Positions 26,816 through 35,556 of a stretch of 64,000 nucleotides of DNA are shown one piece after another. This DNA is from Chryseobacterium sp. CH25 (GTDB lineage Bacteria > Bacteroidota > Bacteroidia > Flavobacteriales > Weeksellaceae): contig NZ_NRQT01000011.1 of the NCBI RefSeq assembly GCF_004119455.1, forward strand, positions 93,687 to 157,686. Reading direction: 5' to 3'. Made by a program: the position numbers and the translations under genes. The notes beneath the pieces were generated by a model. The model had not been told where the DNA came from, did not search any database, and saw only the letters and a list, made by a program, of their open reading frames with translations. Position 1 is the stretch's first letter. Each line of letters opens with the position of its first letter.

Positions 26816-27706
26816 TTAAGAAATGAAATCCGACATTCTTGGCAGACCGGTTTGCGAACCTTTACTTCCTGAAACCCTTGAAGAAACTTCATTTCCAAAC
26901 TTCACACAATCTTCAATAGAGTTTCCATGACAGAGTGCGATTGCAAATCCTGAAGTAAATGCATCTCCCATTCCCATCTTATAAACGGTCTTTTCTTTAT
27001 TCTTTCTGTAATACTTCATTTCTGTACCATCAAAATAAACGGTAGAATTGGTATCATCTCTTACAAATACCTTATTAAAGTATTTTTTAAGAACCTCTTC
27101 TCTTTTTTCTTCGCCAAAAATGATAAACAGCTCATTACTTTTAGCTACAATAAAATCCACCTCCTCAAGAATGGCATCATTGACCCTCATTGCAGGAGAA
27201 GCATACAGTCCTACTTTTTTGCCATACTTCTTGGCTTTTCTTACCGTATACTCTACAACATCCATAGAAACTTCAAGCTGTATAAGAACAAGATCAGAGG
27301 TATGAAAATAGCGGTCGGCCTCATCAATATGGGAAACCTTCAGATACTTATTCGCTGCGGGTACTACCACGATAGCGGCATTTCCTTCTGATGTAGTTAC
27401 GTAAGCTGTTCCTGTGGATTCTTTATCTGTTTCATGTACAAAACCTACATTCACACCTTCGCTCACCAGATTTCTCATGATCTGCTGTCCCAAAGGATCC
27501 ATTCCAACACAACCTATAAAATAAACGCTGGCTCCCAATCTTGCAGTTCCTACTGCCTGATTGGCACCTTTCCCACCAAAATAGCTCTCTGAATTAACAG
27601 CCAAAACGGTTTCGTTAGGCGATGGAAGTTTATCGGTTTCCAAAACAAGATCTATTGAGGAGCTACCTACAACGATAATTTTCGGTTGTTCTGATGAGAA
27701 ATTCAT
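26816..27706 (-). CDS. PfkB-family sugar kinase, ribokinase-like
   Basis: 296 aa. N-terminal GGKGANQAVGTARLGA (residues 42-57) and the catalytic C-terminal motif KMGMGDAFTSGFA near residue 245, where GMGD replaces the usual GAGD; the Asp base is kept. The upstream segment IIVVGSSSIDLVLETDKLPSPNET is ribokinase-like. It phosphorylates a sugar, probably ribose or a nucleoside, with ATP. No transporter or other catabolic gene is adjacent. A perfect TAnnTTTG promoter lies upstream. Confidence 0.85.
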   Translation of the reverse strand: MNFSSEQPKIIVVGSSSIDLVLETDKLPSPNETVLAVNSESYFGGKGANQAVGTARLGASVYFIGCVGMDPLGQQIMRNLVSEGVNVGFVHETDKESTGTAYVTTSEGNAAIVVVPAANKYLKVSHIDEADRYFHTSDLVLIQLEVSMDVVEYTVRKAKKYGKKVGLYASPAMRVNDAILEEVDFIVAKSNELFIIFGEEKREEVLKKYFNKVFVRDDTNSTVYFDGTEMKYYRKNKEKTVYKMGMGDAFTSGFAIALCHGNSIEDCVKFGNEVSSRVSGSKGSQTGLPRMSDFIS

Positions 27707-27752
27707 TGTGTTTGATATTAGTTTAAAAATTATAACAGACTAAATTCCGTGC

Positions 27753-27760
27753 CAAAAATA
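27753..27760 (-). promoter_or_regulatory. -7 promoter element for the PfkB kinase
   Basis: Minus strand TATTTTTG, a perfect TAnnTTTG, 47 bp before the start codon. Confidence 0.5.
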
Positions 27761-27771
27761 ACTAATTTTAC

Positions 27772-28407
27772 CTAACTTATTTCAATAAATTCTGTAATAA
27801 TTTTCACTGGTGATTGATTTTTATCATAAGCAATATAACTTGCATAAAAACCTTCTCCATATCCTGTCTCGGTAGCAAATATAGTCCCGGGATGAGCTTC
27901 TGAAGGCTTTAGAAATGCATATTGATCTATTGCTCCGTTTTCATCAAAGAAATATTCATGGAAGAATTCCTCATAAATCCCCATAAAGTCTCCGCCTTTG
28001 TTATGATAAAGTTTCTGTTCCAGCTCGTTAAGGCTGTTTTGAGTATCCACATCCATGAAGCAGCCCATACCACTTTCTACAGGGTATCCAAAAACTTCTC
28101 CTTCTTTCAGTTCTTTTAAATTCTGTCCTTCAGTAGTCGCCAGCTTCCAGTCTTTAATTTCTGCAGTATTAAAAATAATTTCTGCATAGGCAACACAATT
28201 ACTGTCTCTCTCCTTATGCAGCATTACAGAAAATTCTCCTTTGGGAAATTCTGCAGAAAAAGGAAGCATATCATTGGTGATTAAAGGATCACAAGCTACC
28301 AGCTTTCCACTGGAAAGATAGATCTTCCCTACTTCAAAACTTTCTAACAAGGGACTTTCTACAAAGTCCTTCGAAAATAGTTTTTTTATGTTTTCTATAT
28401 GTGTCAT
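27772..28407 (-). CDS. DUF4241 domain-containing protein
   Basis: 211 aa. The order of blocks matches DUF4241: GKIYLSSGKLVACDPLI near residue 27, FPKGEFSVMLH near 75, GYPVESGMGCFMDVDTQ near 127, and the C-terminal GYGEGFYASYIAYDKNQSPVKII. This family, also seen in secreted-effector and immunity settings, has no settled function. No signal peptide is present. It stands alone upstream of the kinase on the minus strand. Confidence 0.85.
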   Translation of the reverse strand: MTHIENIKKLFSKDFVESPLLESFEVGKIYLSSGKLVACDPLITNDMLPFSAEFPKGEFSVMLHKERDSNCVAYAEIIFNTAEIKDWKLATTEGQNLKELKEGEVFGYPVESGMGCFMDVDTQNSLNELEQKLYHNKGGDFMGIYEEFFHEYFFDENGAIDQYAFLKPSEAHPGTIFATETGYGEGFYASYIAYDKNQSPVKIITEFIEIS

Positions 28408-28496
28408 TTTATATCTTTTTTAAACCATCAGCTGGATACAAGTTTTCATCTGTACCCAGCCTGATATTAAGACAACGCATTGTCTTTATTTTAAAA

Positions 28497-31112
28497 TTAC
28501 AAACTTTTCAGCTTCTCTTCCAAGATTGCAATCTTGTCAAGAGCATCTTTTTGTTTCTTACGCTCTACCTCTACAATTTCAGGTTTAGCATTAGCCACAA
28601 ATTTTTCGTTGGAAAGTTTTTTATCTACTGAAATCAAGAATCCTTTCAGATATTTTAATTCTTCTTCAGTTTTAGCTTTTTCTTCTCCTAAATCTAAGTT
28701 TTCACTTAAAGGAATAGAAACTTCCGTTGCACCAACCAGGAATGTAAAGCTTGGCTTATCTGTTTTCTGTCCGAAATGAATTTCAGAAACGTTAGCCAGT
28801 TTTCTTACTACCGCTTCATTAGCAAATTCAGAAGCATTGGTATAGATTTCAGCTGCCTCTCTTGGAGAAATTCCTTTTGTCTGACGGTAATTTCTAACTC
28901 CAGAGATCAATTCTGCTGCGGTTTCAAAGTTTTTAATGATCGTCTCATCAAATGCACCTGCTTCTTTCTGCTGAGCAATAACTAAAGCTTCTTCAATATT
29001 TCTTTCTGAAATCGTCTGCCATAATTCTTCTGTTAAGAAAGGCATGAACGGGTGAAGTAACTTCATCAACTCCTCAAAGAAGTATATTGTTTTGCTATAA
29101 ACCTCTTTAGAAATTCCTTCTCCATAGTTAGGTTTAATAGCTTCCAGGTACCAACCACAAAAATCGTCCCAAATTAATTTATAGATCAAGTGAAGGGCAT
29201 CCGAAATTCTGAATTTCTCGAACTGATCATTGATTTCAACAATTGTTTTATTTAATTTATTTTCGAACCATTCGATAGCCTGGTTATCTGTTGCAATTGC
29301 TGGCTTATCTTCATGATTCCACATGTTGATTAAACGGAATGCATTCCAGATTTTCGTCATGAAGTTTCTTCCCTGAAGCATTAAATCTTCATCAAAAAGA
29401 AGGTCATTTCCTGCTGCAGAACTCAATAGAATTCCTACACGAACTCCATCAGCTCCATATTTTTCCATCAGTTCAAGTGGATCCGGAGAGTTCCCTAAAG
29501 ATTTTGACATCTTTCTTCTTTGCTTATCTCTTACAATTCCTGTGAAATAAACATTTTTGAATGGAACTTCTTTTCTGTACTCCAATCCAGCCATAATCAT
29601 TCTGGCTACCCAGAAGAAAATAATATCCGGTCCTGTCACCAAGTCAGCAGTTGGATAGTAATAGTTGATGTCTTTATTTTCAGGATCAAGTAATCCATCG
29701 AATACAGACATTGGCCATAACCATGAAGAGAACCAGGTATCCAATGCATCATCGTCCTGTCTAAGACCGTCAATTGTCAATGCCTGATTTCCTGTTTTTT
29801 GTTTTGCTAATTCTAAAGCTTCTTCTTTGGTTTCAGCTACTACAAAATCTTCATCTCCTGCTCCATAGTAGTACGCAGGAATTTGCTGTCCCCACCAAAG
29901 CTGACGGGAAATATTCCAGTCACGGATGTTTTCCATCCAGTATTTGTAAGTATTTTTAAACTTATCCGGATAGAATTTCACTTCGTCATCCATTACTACA
30001 TCCAATGCTGGTTTAGCAATTTCAGACATTTTAAGGAACCACTGTACTGAAACTTTAGGTTCAATAACAGCTCCTGTTCTTTCAGAAGTTCCTACTTTAT
30101 TTACATAATCTTCTGCTTTCAGTAAAAGATCTTTCTCTTCTAATTCTTTTGCGATCTGCTTTCTTACGTCAAATCTGTTCTGTCCTGCATAATGAAGACC
30201 ATGCTCGTTAAGGTTTCCGTCATCATCTAGTGCATCAATCATTTTCAACTGATGTTTCTGTCCGATCTCGTAGTCATTAGTATCGTGTGCAGGAGTGATT
30301 TTTAAAGCACCTGTTCCAAACTCAATATCAACATATTCGTCTTCAATGATAGGAATTACTCTGTTAACGATTGGTACGATTACATTCTTACCTTTTAAGT
30401 GAGCATATCTCTCATCATTAGGATTGATACACACAGCAGTATCCCCGAAAATAGTTTCAGGACGTGTAGTGGCTACGGAAAGGAACTCTTCTGATCCTTC
30501 AATCTTATATTTAAGGAAATATAGTTTTCCGTTCTGCTCTTTAAAGATTACTTCTTCATCTGAAATATTGGTCTTCGCTTCCGGATCCCAGTTTACCATT
30601 CTGTATCCTCTGTAGATTAATCCTTTGTTATAAAGATCTACAAAGCTTTTGATAACCTGTTGGGAAAGCTTATCCTCCATCGTGAAACGGGTTCTGTCCC
30701 AATCACATGAACATCCTAATTTTTTAAGCTGCTCAAGGATTGTTCCTCCGTATTTATTCGTCCATTCCCAAGCGTGCTCAAGGAATTGTTCACGGGTAAT
30801 ATCAGACTTATTGACTCCTTCAGACTTCAGTTTAGCAACAACTTTAGCTTCGGTAGCAATGGAAGCGTGATCTGTTCCCGGAATCCAACAAGCGTTAAAC
30901 CCGCGCATTCTTGCACGACGGACCAGAACATCTTGAATGGTATTGTTCAACATATGCCCCATGTGTAATATCCCCGTCACGTTTGGTGGCGGAATAACAA
31001 TGGTATATGGTGGTTTGTCATTAGGTTCTGAGTGGAAATATTTGTTTTCCAACCAGTAATTGTACCATTTCTGTTCTGTTTCCTGTGGATTGTACTTTTC
31101 TGAAATCTGCAT
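28497..31112 (-). CDS. valS: Valyl-tRNA synthetase
   Basis: I start at the ATG at 31112 (MQISEKYNPQETEQKWYNYW), giving 871 aa; a longer reading from a TTG at 31136 adds eight residues that are not family-like. Class I signatures: PPPNVTGILHMGHMLNN (HIGH-type HMGH) near residue 40 and RRKMSKSLGNSPDP (KMSKS) near 530. The editing domain lies between, the anticodon domain after 620, and a C-terminal coiled coil (GEEKAKTEEELKYLKGFL and IVEVERKKQKD). Charges tRNA-Val and deacylates mischarged Thr. Divergent promoter with the DUF1573 gene. Confidence 0.98.
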   Translation of the reverse strand: MQISEKYNPQETEQKWYNYWLENKYFHSEPNDKPPYTIVIPPPNVTGILHMGHMLNNTIQDVLVRRARMRGFNACWIPGTDHASIATEAKVVAKLKSEGVNKSDITREQFLEHAWEWTNKYGGTILEQLKKLGCSCDWDRTRFTMEDKLSQQVIKSFVDLYNKGLIYRGYRMVNWDPEAKTNISDEEVIFKEQNGKLYFLKYKIEGSEEFLSVATTRPETIFGDTAVCINPNDERYAHLKGKNVIVPIVNRVIPIIEDEYVDIEFGTGALKITPAHDTNDYEIGQKHQLKMIDALDDDGNLNEHGLHYAGQNRFDVRKQIAKELEEKDLLLKAEDYVNKVGTSERTGAVIEPKVSVQWFLKMSEIAKPALDVVMDDEVKFYPDKFKNTYKYWMENIRDWNISRQLWWGQQIPAYYYGAGDEDFVVAETKEEALELAKQKTGNQALTIDGLRQDDDALDTWFSSWLWPMSVFDGLLDPENKDINYYYPTADLVTGPDIIFFWVARMIMAGLEYRKEVPFKNVYFTGIVRDKQRRKMSKSLGNSPDPLELMEKYGADGVRVGILLSSAAGNDLLFDEDLMLQGRNFMTKIWNAFRLINMWNHEDKPAIATDNQAIEWFENKLNKTIVEINDQFEKFRISDALHLIYKLIWDDFCGWYLEAIKPNYGEGISKEVYSKTIYFFEELMKLLHPFMPFLTEELWQTISERNIEEALVIAQQKEAGAFDETIIKNFETAAELISGVRNYRQTKGISPREAAEIYTNASEFANEAVVRKLANVSEIHFGQKTDKPSFTFLVGATEVSIPLSENLDLGEEKAKTEEELKYLKGFLISVDKKLSNEKFVANAKPEIVEVERKKQKDALDKIAILEEKLKSL

Positions 31113-31140
31113 AAATTCTATTTCTTTGGCTTGCAATTTG

Positions 31141-31148
31141 CAAAAATA
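31141..31148 (-). promoter_or_regulatory. -7 promoter element for valS
   Basis: Minus strand TATTTTTG, a perfect TAnnTTTG, 28 bp before the ATG. Confidence 0.5.
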
Positions 31149-31190
31149 GTCTAAAGAAAAAAATTTTTAAGCATGAATTAAAATAATTTT

Positions 31191-31198
31191 TAACTTTG
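31191..31198 (+). promoter_or_regulatory. -7 promoter element for the DUF1573 gene
   Basis: TAACTTTG, a perfect TAnnTTTG, 42 bp before the ATG at 31241. Divergent to the valS element 43 bp away. Confidence 0.55.
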
Positions 31199-31240
31199 TT
31201 TCACAAAATTTATCTAACAAACATATTAACATTCAAGAAT

Positions 31241-31702
31241 ATGAAGAAATTAATTGCAGGAATTGCATTATTCGGAACATTTGCTCTAGCATCTGCACAA
31301 ACTATTACGTTTGATAAAACTACTTTCGACTATGGTAGCATTAAGCCTAGTTCTGATGGTACAAGATTCTTTACAGTAACAAATACAGGTGACAAGCCTT
31401 TGATCATTTCAAACGTAAAACCATCTTGTGGATGTACGACTCCTGAGTTCAGCCAAGATCCGATCATGCCAGGAAAATCTGCTAAGATCAAAGTTGGATA
31501 TAACACTGCTCTTACAGGTGGATTCAACAAAATGATTGAAGTTTTCTCTAACGACCCTGCCAACAGCAGAAGCGTAATCTACATCAAAGGAAACGTAGAC
31601 GCTAATGCTCCTGAGCCAAAAGTATTAACTCCTGCTGAGCAGAAAGAAGCTGCTAAAGCTGAGAAAAAAGCTGCAAAAATTGCTAAAAAAGCTACAAAGT
31701 AA
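31241..31702 (+). CDS. Secreted DUF1573 domain protein with Lys/Ala tail
   Basis: 153 aa from the ATG at 31241 (MKKLIAGIALFG), chosen because a signal peptide ending at ASA/QTI follows directly. The DUF1573 core is an immunoglobulin-like HYDIN/ASH-type domain: FDKTTFDYGSIKPSSDGTRFF, NTGDKPLIISNVKPSCGCTTPEF, and SNDPANSRSVIYIKGNV. The CGC in PSCGCTTP is a family hallmark. After residue 125 the chain is almost only Ala, Glu and Lys, a basic tail of unknown use. Exported, role unknown. A strong terminator follows. Confidence 0.9.
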   Translation: MKKLIAGIALFGTFALASAQTITFDKTTFDYGSIKPSSDGTRFFTVTNTGDKPLIISNVKPSCGCTTPEFSQDPIMPGKSAKIKVGYNTALTGGFNKMIEVFSNDPANSRSVIYIKGNVDANAPEPKVLTPAEQKEAAKAEKKAAKIAKKATK

Positions 31703-31724
31703 TTCTCTACTTACAAAATAAAGA

Positions 31725-31751
31725 AACCGTCTCTCTTGAGACGGTTTTTTT
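31725..31751 (+). terminator. Terminator of the DUF1573 gene
   Basis: Nine-bp perfect stem AACCGTCTC/GAGACGGTT, loop TCTT, then a run of T. Confidence 0.9.
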
Positions 31752-31954
31752 ATTATATTTATGGTAATGGATACACTGGATGTTAGAAAATGAAGATTTA
31801 TTCTTTTAGGTTTTGGCTAAAGACCACTTAAATTGATGCGGATAAAGACCATGTGAATATTTTATTCCTACAGATAGCACAGATTTTCACAGATCATACT
31901 GCATATTTTATTAATAGCTATCTCATTAATTGTCTATAGAGGTTTAGCAACAAT

Positions 31955-32037
31955 ATCTTTTATCTTTTATCTTTTATCTTTTATCTTTTATCTTTTATCT
32001 TTTATCTTTTATCTTTTATCTTTTATCTTTTATCTTT
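31955..32037 (+). repeat. Microsatellite: 11.9 copies of ATCTTTT before PPK2
   Basis: Eleven perfect ATCTTTT units and a partial twelfth run from 31955 to 32037, ending 13 bp before the PPK2 start codon. Each unit boundary reads TATCTTTT, one base off the -7 consensus TAnnTTTG, so the tract is also a ladder of weak promoter-like elements. Unit length 7 is not a multiple of 3, but the tract is outside the reading frame. Confidence 0.9.
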
Positions 32038-32050
32038 AAATAAAAAATAT

Positions 32051-32920
32051 ATGGACACCAATTTCTCAGACGACTTTAAGGTAAATGGAAAATTTTCCAT
32101 TAAAAAAGCCTCTACATCATACAAGGGAAAGCTTACCAAAGAAGAGGGAACTCAATTATTAATCCAGGAAAAAGAAAAACTGCGAGAATTGCAGGAAAGG
32201 CTTTATGCTGATGGAAGTCAATCTCTGCTTGTTGTACTTCAGGCTATGGATGCTGCCGGGAAAGACAGTATGATTGAACATGTTTTTGGCGGGGTAAATC
32301 CTCAGGGATGTAATGTAACCAGCTTTAAAACCCCAAGTTCAAAGGAATATTCACATGATTTTCTGTGGAGACATTATCTGGCTCTGCCTCAGAAAGGAAT
32401 GATTGGGATTTTTAACCGCTCACACTATGAAAGTGTTTTAGTCTGCAAAGTTCATCCTGAATATAATTTAAGTGAAAAAACATGGTCTTCAGTAGACGAT
32501 TTTGACAATAAATTCTGGGAAAACCGCTATGAAAGTATCAGAAATTTTGAAAAACATCTTGCCCAAAACGGGACTACCATCATCAAAATCTTTCTGAATG
32601 TATCTAAAGAAGAACAAAAGAAAAGATTATTAGACAGAATCAATGAACAGGAAAAAAACTGGAAATTTTCTGCAGGAGATCTTCCGGAAAGGGCGTTATT
32701 CGATCAGTATATGGAAGCTTACGAAACAGCGATCAACGAAACCTCAAAGGATCACGCACCATGGTATGTGCTTCCCGCAGACAATAAATGGTTTGCAAGA
32801 ACGGCAGCTATTCAGATTATTATAGATACTCTGGAAAAAATGAATCTTAAATATCCACAGCTTTCGGAAAAAGACAGATTGGAATTACAGGAAGCTAAAA
32901 AGCAGTTGGAAAATGAATAA
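32051..32920 (+). CDS. ppk2: Polyphosphate kinase 2 family protein (polyP:nucleotide phosphotransferase)
   Basis: 289 aa. The Walker A-like segment VVLQAMDAAGKDSMIEHVFGG (residues 60-80), the PQGCNVTSFKTPS block, lid-region WRHYLALPQKGMIGIFNRSHYESVLVCKVHP, and ERALFDQYMEAYE are diagnostic of PPK2. The family moves phosphate between polyphosphate and nucleotides; a single-domain protein of this length may use NDP or NMP, which cannot be decided here. Monocistronic, with a 7-bp microsatellite upstream and a hairpin downstream. Confidence 0.92.
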   Translation: MDTNFSDDFKVNGKFSIKKASTSYKGKLTKEEGTQLLIQEKEKLRELQERLYADGSQSLLVVLQAMDAAGKDSMIEHVFGGVNPQGCNVTSFKTPSSKEYSHDFLWRHYLALPQKGMIGIFNRSHYESVLVCKVHPEYNLSEKTWSSVDDFDNKFWENRYESIRNFEKHLAQNGTTIIKIFLNVSKEEQKKRLLDRINEQEKNWKFSAGDLPERALFDQYMEAYETAINETSKDHAPWYVLPADNKWFARTAAIQIIIDTLEKMNLKYPQLSEKDRLELQEAKKQLENE

Positions 32921-32921
32921 A

Positions 32922-32946
32922 AAAAGCCTCAATTGAGCTTTTTTTA
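32922..32946. terminator. Bidirectional terminator between PPK2 and the PKD lipoprotein
   Basis: AAAGCCTCAATTGAGCTTT folds on itself with a single bulged C and has an A run on one side and a T run on the other, fitting two convergent genes. Confidence 0.7.
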
Positions 32947-32950
32947 TAAT

Positions 32951-33837
32951 TTATGATTTCTCGAAATCAACTTTGAATGAAAGTTCTCCATAGTTAAATG
33001 TTTTTGAAGTACCTGTAAATTCGGAAAGTGGAATAGAATAAAGTGCAATAAATTCATCCTGCCCTCCATTTTCCAATAATGAGTTATCAGCATCACTATC
33101 CTTAAAAACAATATTTACAGATTGTAATGTTTCATACCCCATAAAAACATTATATCCTGTAAGATCAAATCCAAGGTTCATTTGGTTGGGATAAATGCCT
33201 GTTGTTACTAAGGGTTCAAAATGTGATACTAACAGATTATGTGGATCACCTGGAGCTGGAGCTGAGAAAACTTTTGCAACTTCTATAAATATATCAGCAA
33301 ATTTATCGGGACTAGCTGTATTGTAGCTTTTGCTCTCATCCCATGCGCCTGTAAAATTCTCCCAAGATGAAACTCCCCCGCTGTAAACCAATTTCAAATT
33401 ATTTTTTTTCTGCGGAATAGAAATGATGGTAATTTTTTTAATTCTTAAAACATTGGTATTGGTAACTGTTACTTTTACAGATTTTTCAACACTTTTTCCA
33501 TTCGCCAGTAGCAGTGTTGCTTTTACAGTATAGTTTCCGGCTTCTTTATAATTATGATAAATAGCCTCCAAGGAACCATTTCCGTAATAAGTACTGCCAT
33601 CTCCAAAATCCCAATTAACATTATTGATATCTTCTTTAATGCCTCCCTTAAAATAAAACCCAAAAGAAGTATGAATGGATGCCTGTGTTTTTAAAGATAC
33701 TAGTGAAATAGAGTTTTCTGCAGTTCCAATACCGGTATTAGGAGTGATTTCATTAAGGTCATCCGAACTCCCGGAGCAAGAAAAAGTAACAACTGAAAAT
33801 AAACCAATCTTAAGAAAGGTAGATAATTTTTATTCAT
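32951..33837 (-). pseudogene. PKD-domain lipoprotein, frameshifted in its signal peptide
   Basis: The frame is open from 33829 to 32951 but has no start codon near its upstream end. The ATG at 33835-33837 is one frame off; adding one A to the A5 run at 33827-33831 gives MNKKLSTFLKIGLFSVVTFS followed by CSGSSDDLNE, a textbook lipoprotein signal, and a 295-aa protein. The body contains a PKD-like NVNWDFGDGSTYYGNGS motif and HNYKEAGNYTVKATLLL, then a C-terminal domain without a name I know. As it stands only an internal start at 33571 (206 aa, no signal) could be used. Confidence 0.8.
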
Positions 33838-33860
33838 GAATTAATAGTTTTTTTAAAAAT

Positions 33861-34187
33861 CACGAGAAAATCTATAAGCCGGATTTTGTACTCCCGAAGA
33901 AGCGCCTGTTATTTATCTACGTGTTACATTGCTGCAACACTTGAGCTGATTACCCCTCGGTTTTCAGGACGAGCCGCCCCTATTTCCATTGCTGAAAAGA
34001 ACCGATATACTTACCATTGCACCGCAAAGAGTTTACCTGGTTTCACTACAGCCGAACTGTACCTGCTTTCTGTTGCACTTGTCCTACCCTCACGGGTGAC
34101 GGATGTTATCCGCTTTGCTGCTCTATGGTGTCCGGACTTTCCTACCTCCCGTAAACGGGAAATCAACAGGCCGATTTTCTCGCGGCT
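33861..34187 (-). ncRNA. rnpB: RNase P RNA (bacterial class A)
   Basis: On the minus strand the 5' region reads GGAGGTAGGAAAGTCCGGAC, the conserved RNase P start, followed by ACAGAAAGCAGG, GAAACCAGGTAAAC and, near the 3' end, AATCCGGCTTATAGA. The P1 helix is visible: GAGAAAATC at about 34174-34182 pairs with GATTTTCTC at about 33864-33872. It is the catalytic RNA that matures tRNA 5' ends. Ends are approximate, about 327 nt. A perfect TAnnTTTG sits directly upstream. The protein-like open frames across this stretch are chance. Confidence 0.95.
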
Positions 34188-34188
34188 G

Positions 34189-34196
34189 CAAAGGTA
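34189..34196 (-). promoter_or_regulatory. -7 promoter element for rnpB
   Basis: Minus strand TACCTTTG, a perfect TAnnTTTG placed a few bases before the predicted RNA 5' end. Confidence 0.6.
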
Positions 34197-34337
34197 CATA
34201 AAATTCATGGGAAAAAGGATGAATTGTCAGCTTACACATCCGTTTATTTCCTTATCATTCTTTACTCATTTGCTATTCACTATAATTATTTTTCCGCAAT
34301 TACCACATTATTATTATCTTCGTGCCATTATACATCT

Positions 34338-34829
34338 ATGGATTCCAGAGAAAAAGAATTTGCGCAGCTCATCAAAGATAATCAGGGACTGATTATTAAA
34401 GTATCGCGCTTATACACCAATTCGCTGGAGGATGAAGAGGATCTTTTCCAGGAAATTGTACTTCAACTCTGGAGAAGTTATGACTCTTTCAAAGGAAATT
34501 CCAAGATTTCAACATGGATGTACCGTGTAGCGCTCAATACAGCCATTACCCTCTTTAGAAAAAAAAGCAAAAGCCTTCCTACAAATGAACTGGATATCAA
34601 CCACAAAGATTTTGTGGAAGATGATGACGAAAAACAGCAACAGGTCTCGCTTTTGTATACTGTAATCAAGACTCTTCCTAATATAGAAAGAGCCATTGTC
34701 ATGATGTATCTTGACGATCTGCCTTACAAGGACATTGCAGAAAACCTCGGAATTACTGAAGTTAATGCACGCGTGAAAATGAACAGATTAAAGAAAACCC
34801 TTAAAGAACAGATGGAAAAATATGCCTGA
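34338..34829 (+). CDS. ECF-type RNA polymerase sigma factor
   Basis: 163 aa from the ATG at 34338 (MDSREKEFAQLIKDNQG); upstream open frame overlaps nothing family-like. Sigma region 2 is at residues 10-75 (DEEDLFQEIVLQLWRSYDSFKG, STWMYRVALNTAITLFRK) and region 4 at 105-160 (RAIVMMYLDDLPYKDIAENLGITEVNARVKMNRLKK). The stop overlaps the next gene by 8 bp, and that gene is membrane-bound, the usual arrangement for a sigma/anti-sigma pair. Confidence 0.93.
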   Translation: MDSREKEFAQLIKDNQGLIIKVSRLYTNSLEDEEDLFQEIVLQLWRSYDSFKGNSKISTWMYRVALNTAITLFRKKSKSLPTNELDINHKDFVEDDDEKQQQVSLLYTVIKTLPNIERAIVMMYLDDLPYKDIAENLGITEVNARVKMNRLKKTLKEQMEKYA

Positions 34830-35496
34830 ATTTGATTTAGATAGTTTTAAAAAAACATGGCAGGAACAACCTGTAGAAACAAAATATGATAACAGCGAGA
34901 TTCGTCAGATGCTGAATAGAAAATCACGTAATTACGTAAAATATATTTTCTGGATCAGTGTTTTTGAGTTTCTGTTCTTTTCTGTTTTGGGCTTATTCTA
35001 TTTCTTTCAGGATGATGAATCTGATGGTTTCCGTAAAATATTGGAAAAACTGGGTACTCATGAAGCTCCTGAGGTGGAAAACAATTTCAGTCATTTTTAT
35101 TTAGCTATTAAAATTCTGAGCGTATTAATTACCGCTTATTTTGTTCTGAAATTCTATCAGAATTATCGTAAAATAAAAATTGAGGAAAACCTTAAAGGTC
35201 TTATTACAAGAATCATCAATTTCAAAAAAACAGTCAATGCTTTCATTCTGATCAGTATTGTATTGCTTCTTATGTTTACTTTTGTATTGGTTGCTTTTAT
35301 ATTTTATACTTTAAACTCTCAAAATATACAGCCTTCCGGTTCCGACCTTACGGTCATTATTGTTGCCATTACCATCAGTACTTTATTGGCTATATCTATG
35401 ATCTGGGTATATTACAGACTGGTATATGGCAGTATCATCAAAAAACTGGATAAAAATCTAAAGCAGCTTAAAGAGATAGATTCTCAGGAAAATTAG
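34822..35496 (+). CDS. Membrane protein coupled to the ECF sigma factor, possible anti-sigma
   Basis: 224 aa. A 40-residue N-terminal cytoplasmic part (MPEFDLDSFKKTWQEQPVET) precedes four hydrophobic segments at about 42-62, 96-114, 140-165 and 175-198. It overlaps the sigma factor gene by 8 bp, so its translation is coupled. I do not recognise a classical anti-sigma HxxxCxxC domain, so the anti-sigma role is inferred from position only. Confidence 0.7.
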   Translation: MPEFDLDSFKKTWQEQPVETKYDNSEIRQMLNRKSRNYVKYIFWISVFEFLFFSVLGLFYFFQDDESDGFRKILEKLGTHEAPEVENNFSHFYLAIKILSVLITAYFVLKFYQNYRKIKIEENLKGLITRIINFKKTVNAFILISIVLLLMFTFVLVAFIFYTLNSQNIQPSGSDLTVIIVAITISTLLAISMIWVYYRLVYGSIIKKLDKNLKQLKEIDSQEN

Positions 35497-35556
35497 CATT
35501 CATAGGCTATAGTTCAAGATATTATTGTTAATTTTAGTACACCAAATCTTTTTACT

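Noticed and set aside
31955..32037. CRISPR-like repeat array
   Set aside because: Units are 7 bp with no spacers: a microsatellite, not CRISPR.
33886..34392. 168-residue and 65-residue reading frames across 33.9-34.4 kb
   Set aside because: The region is RNase P RNA with conserved blocks and a P1 helix; the frames are chance.
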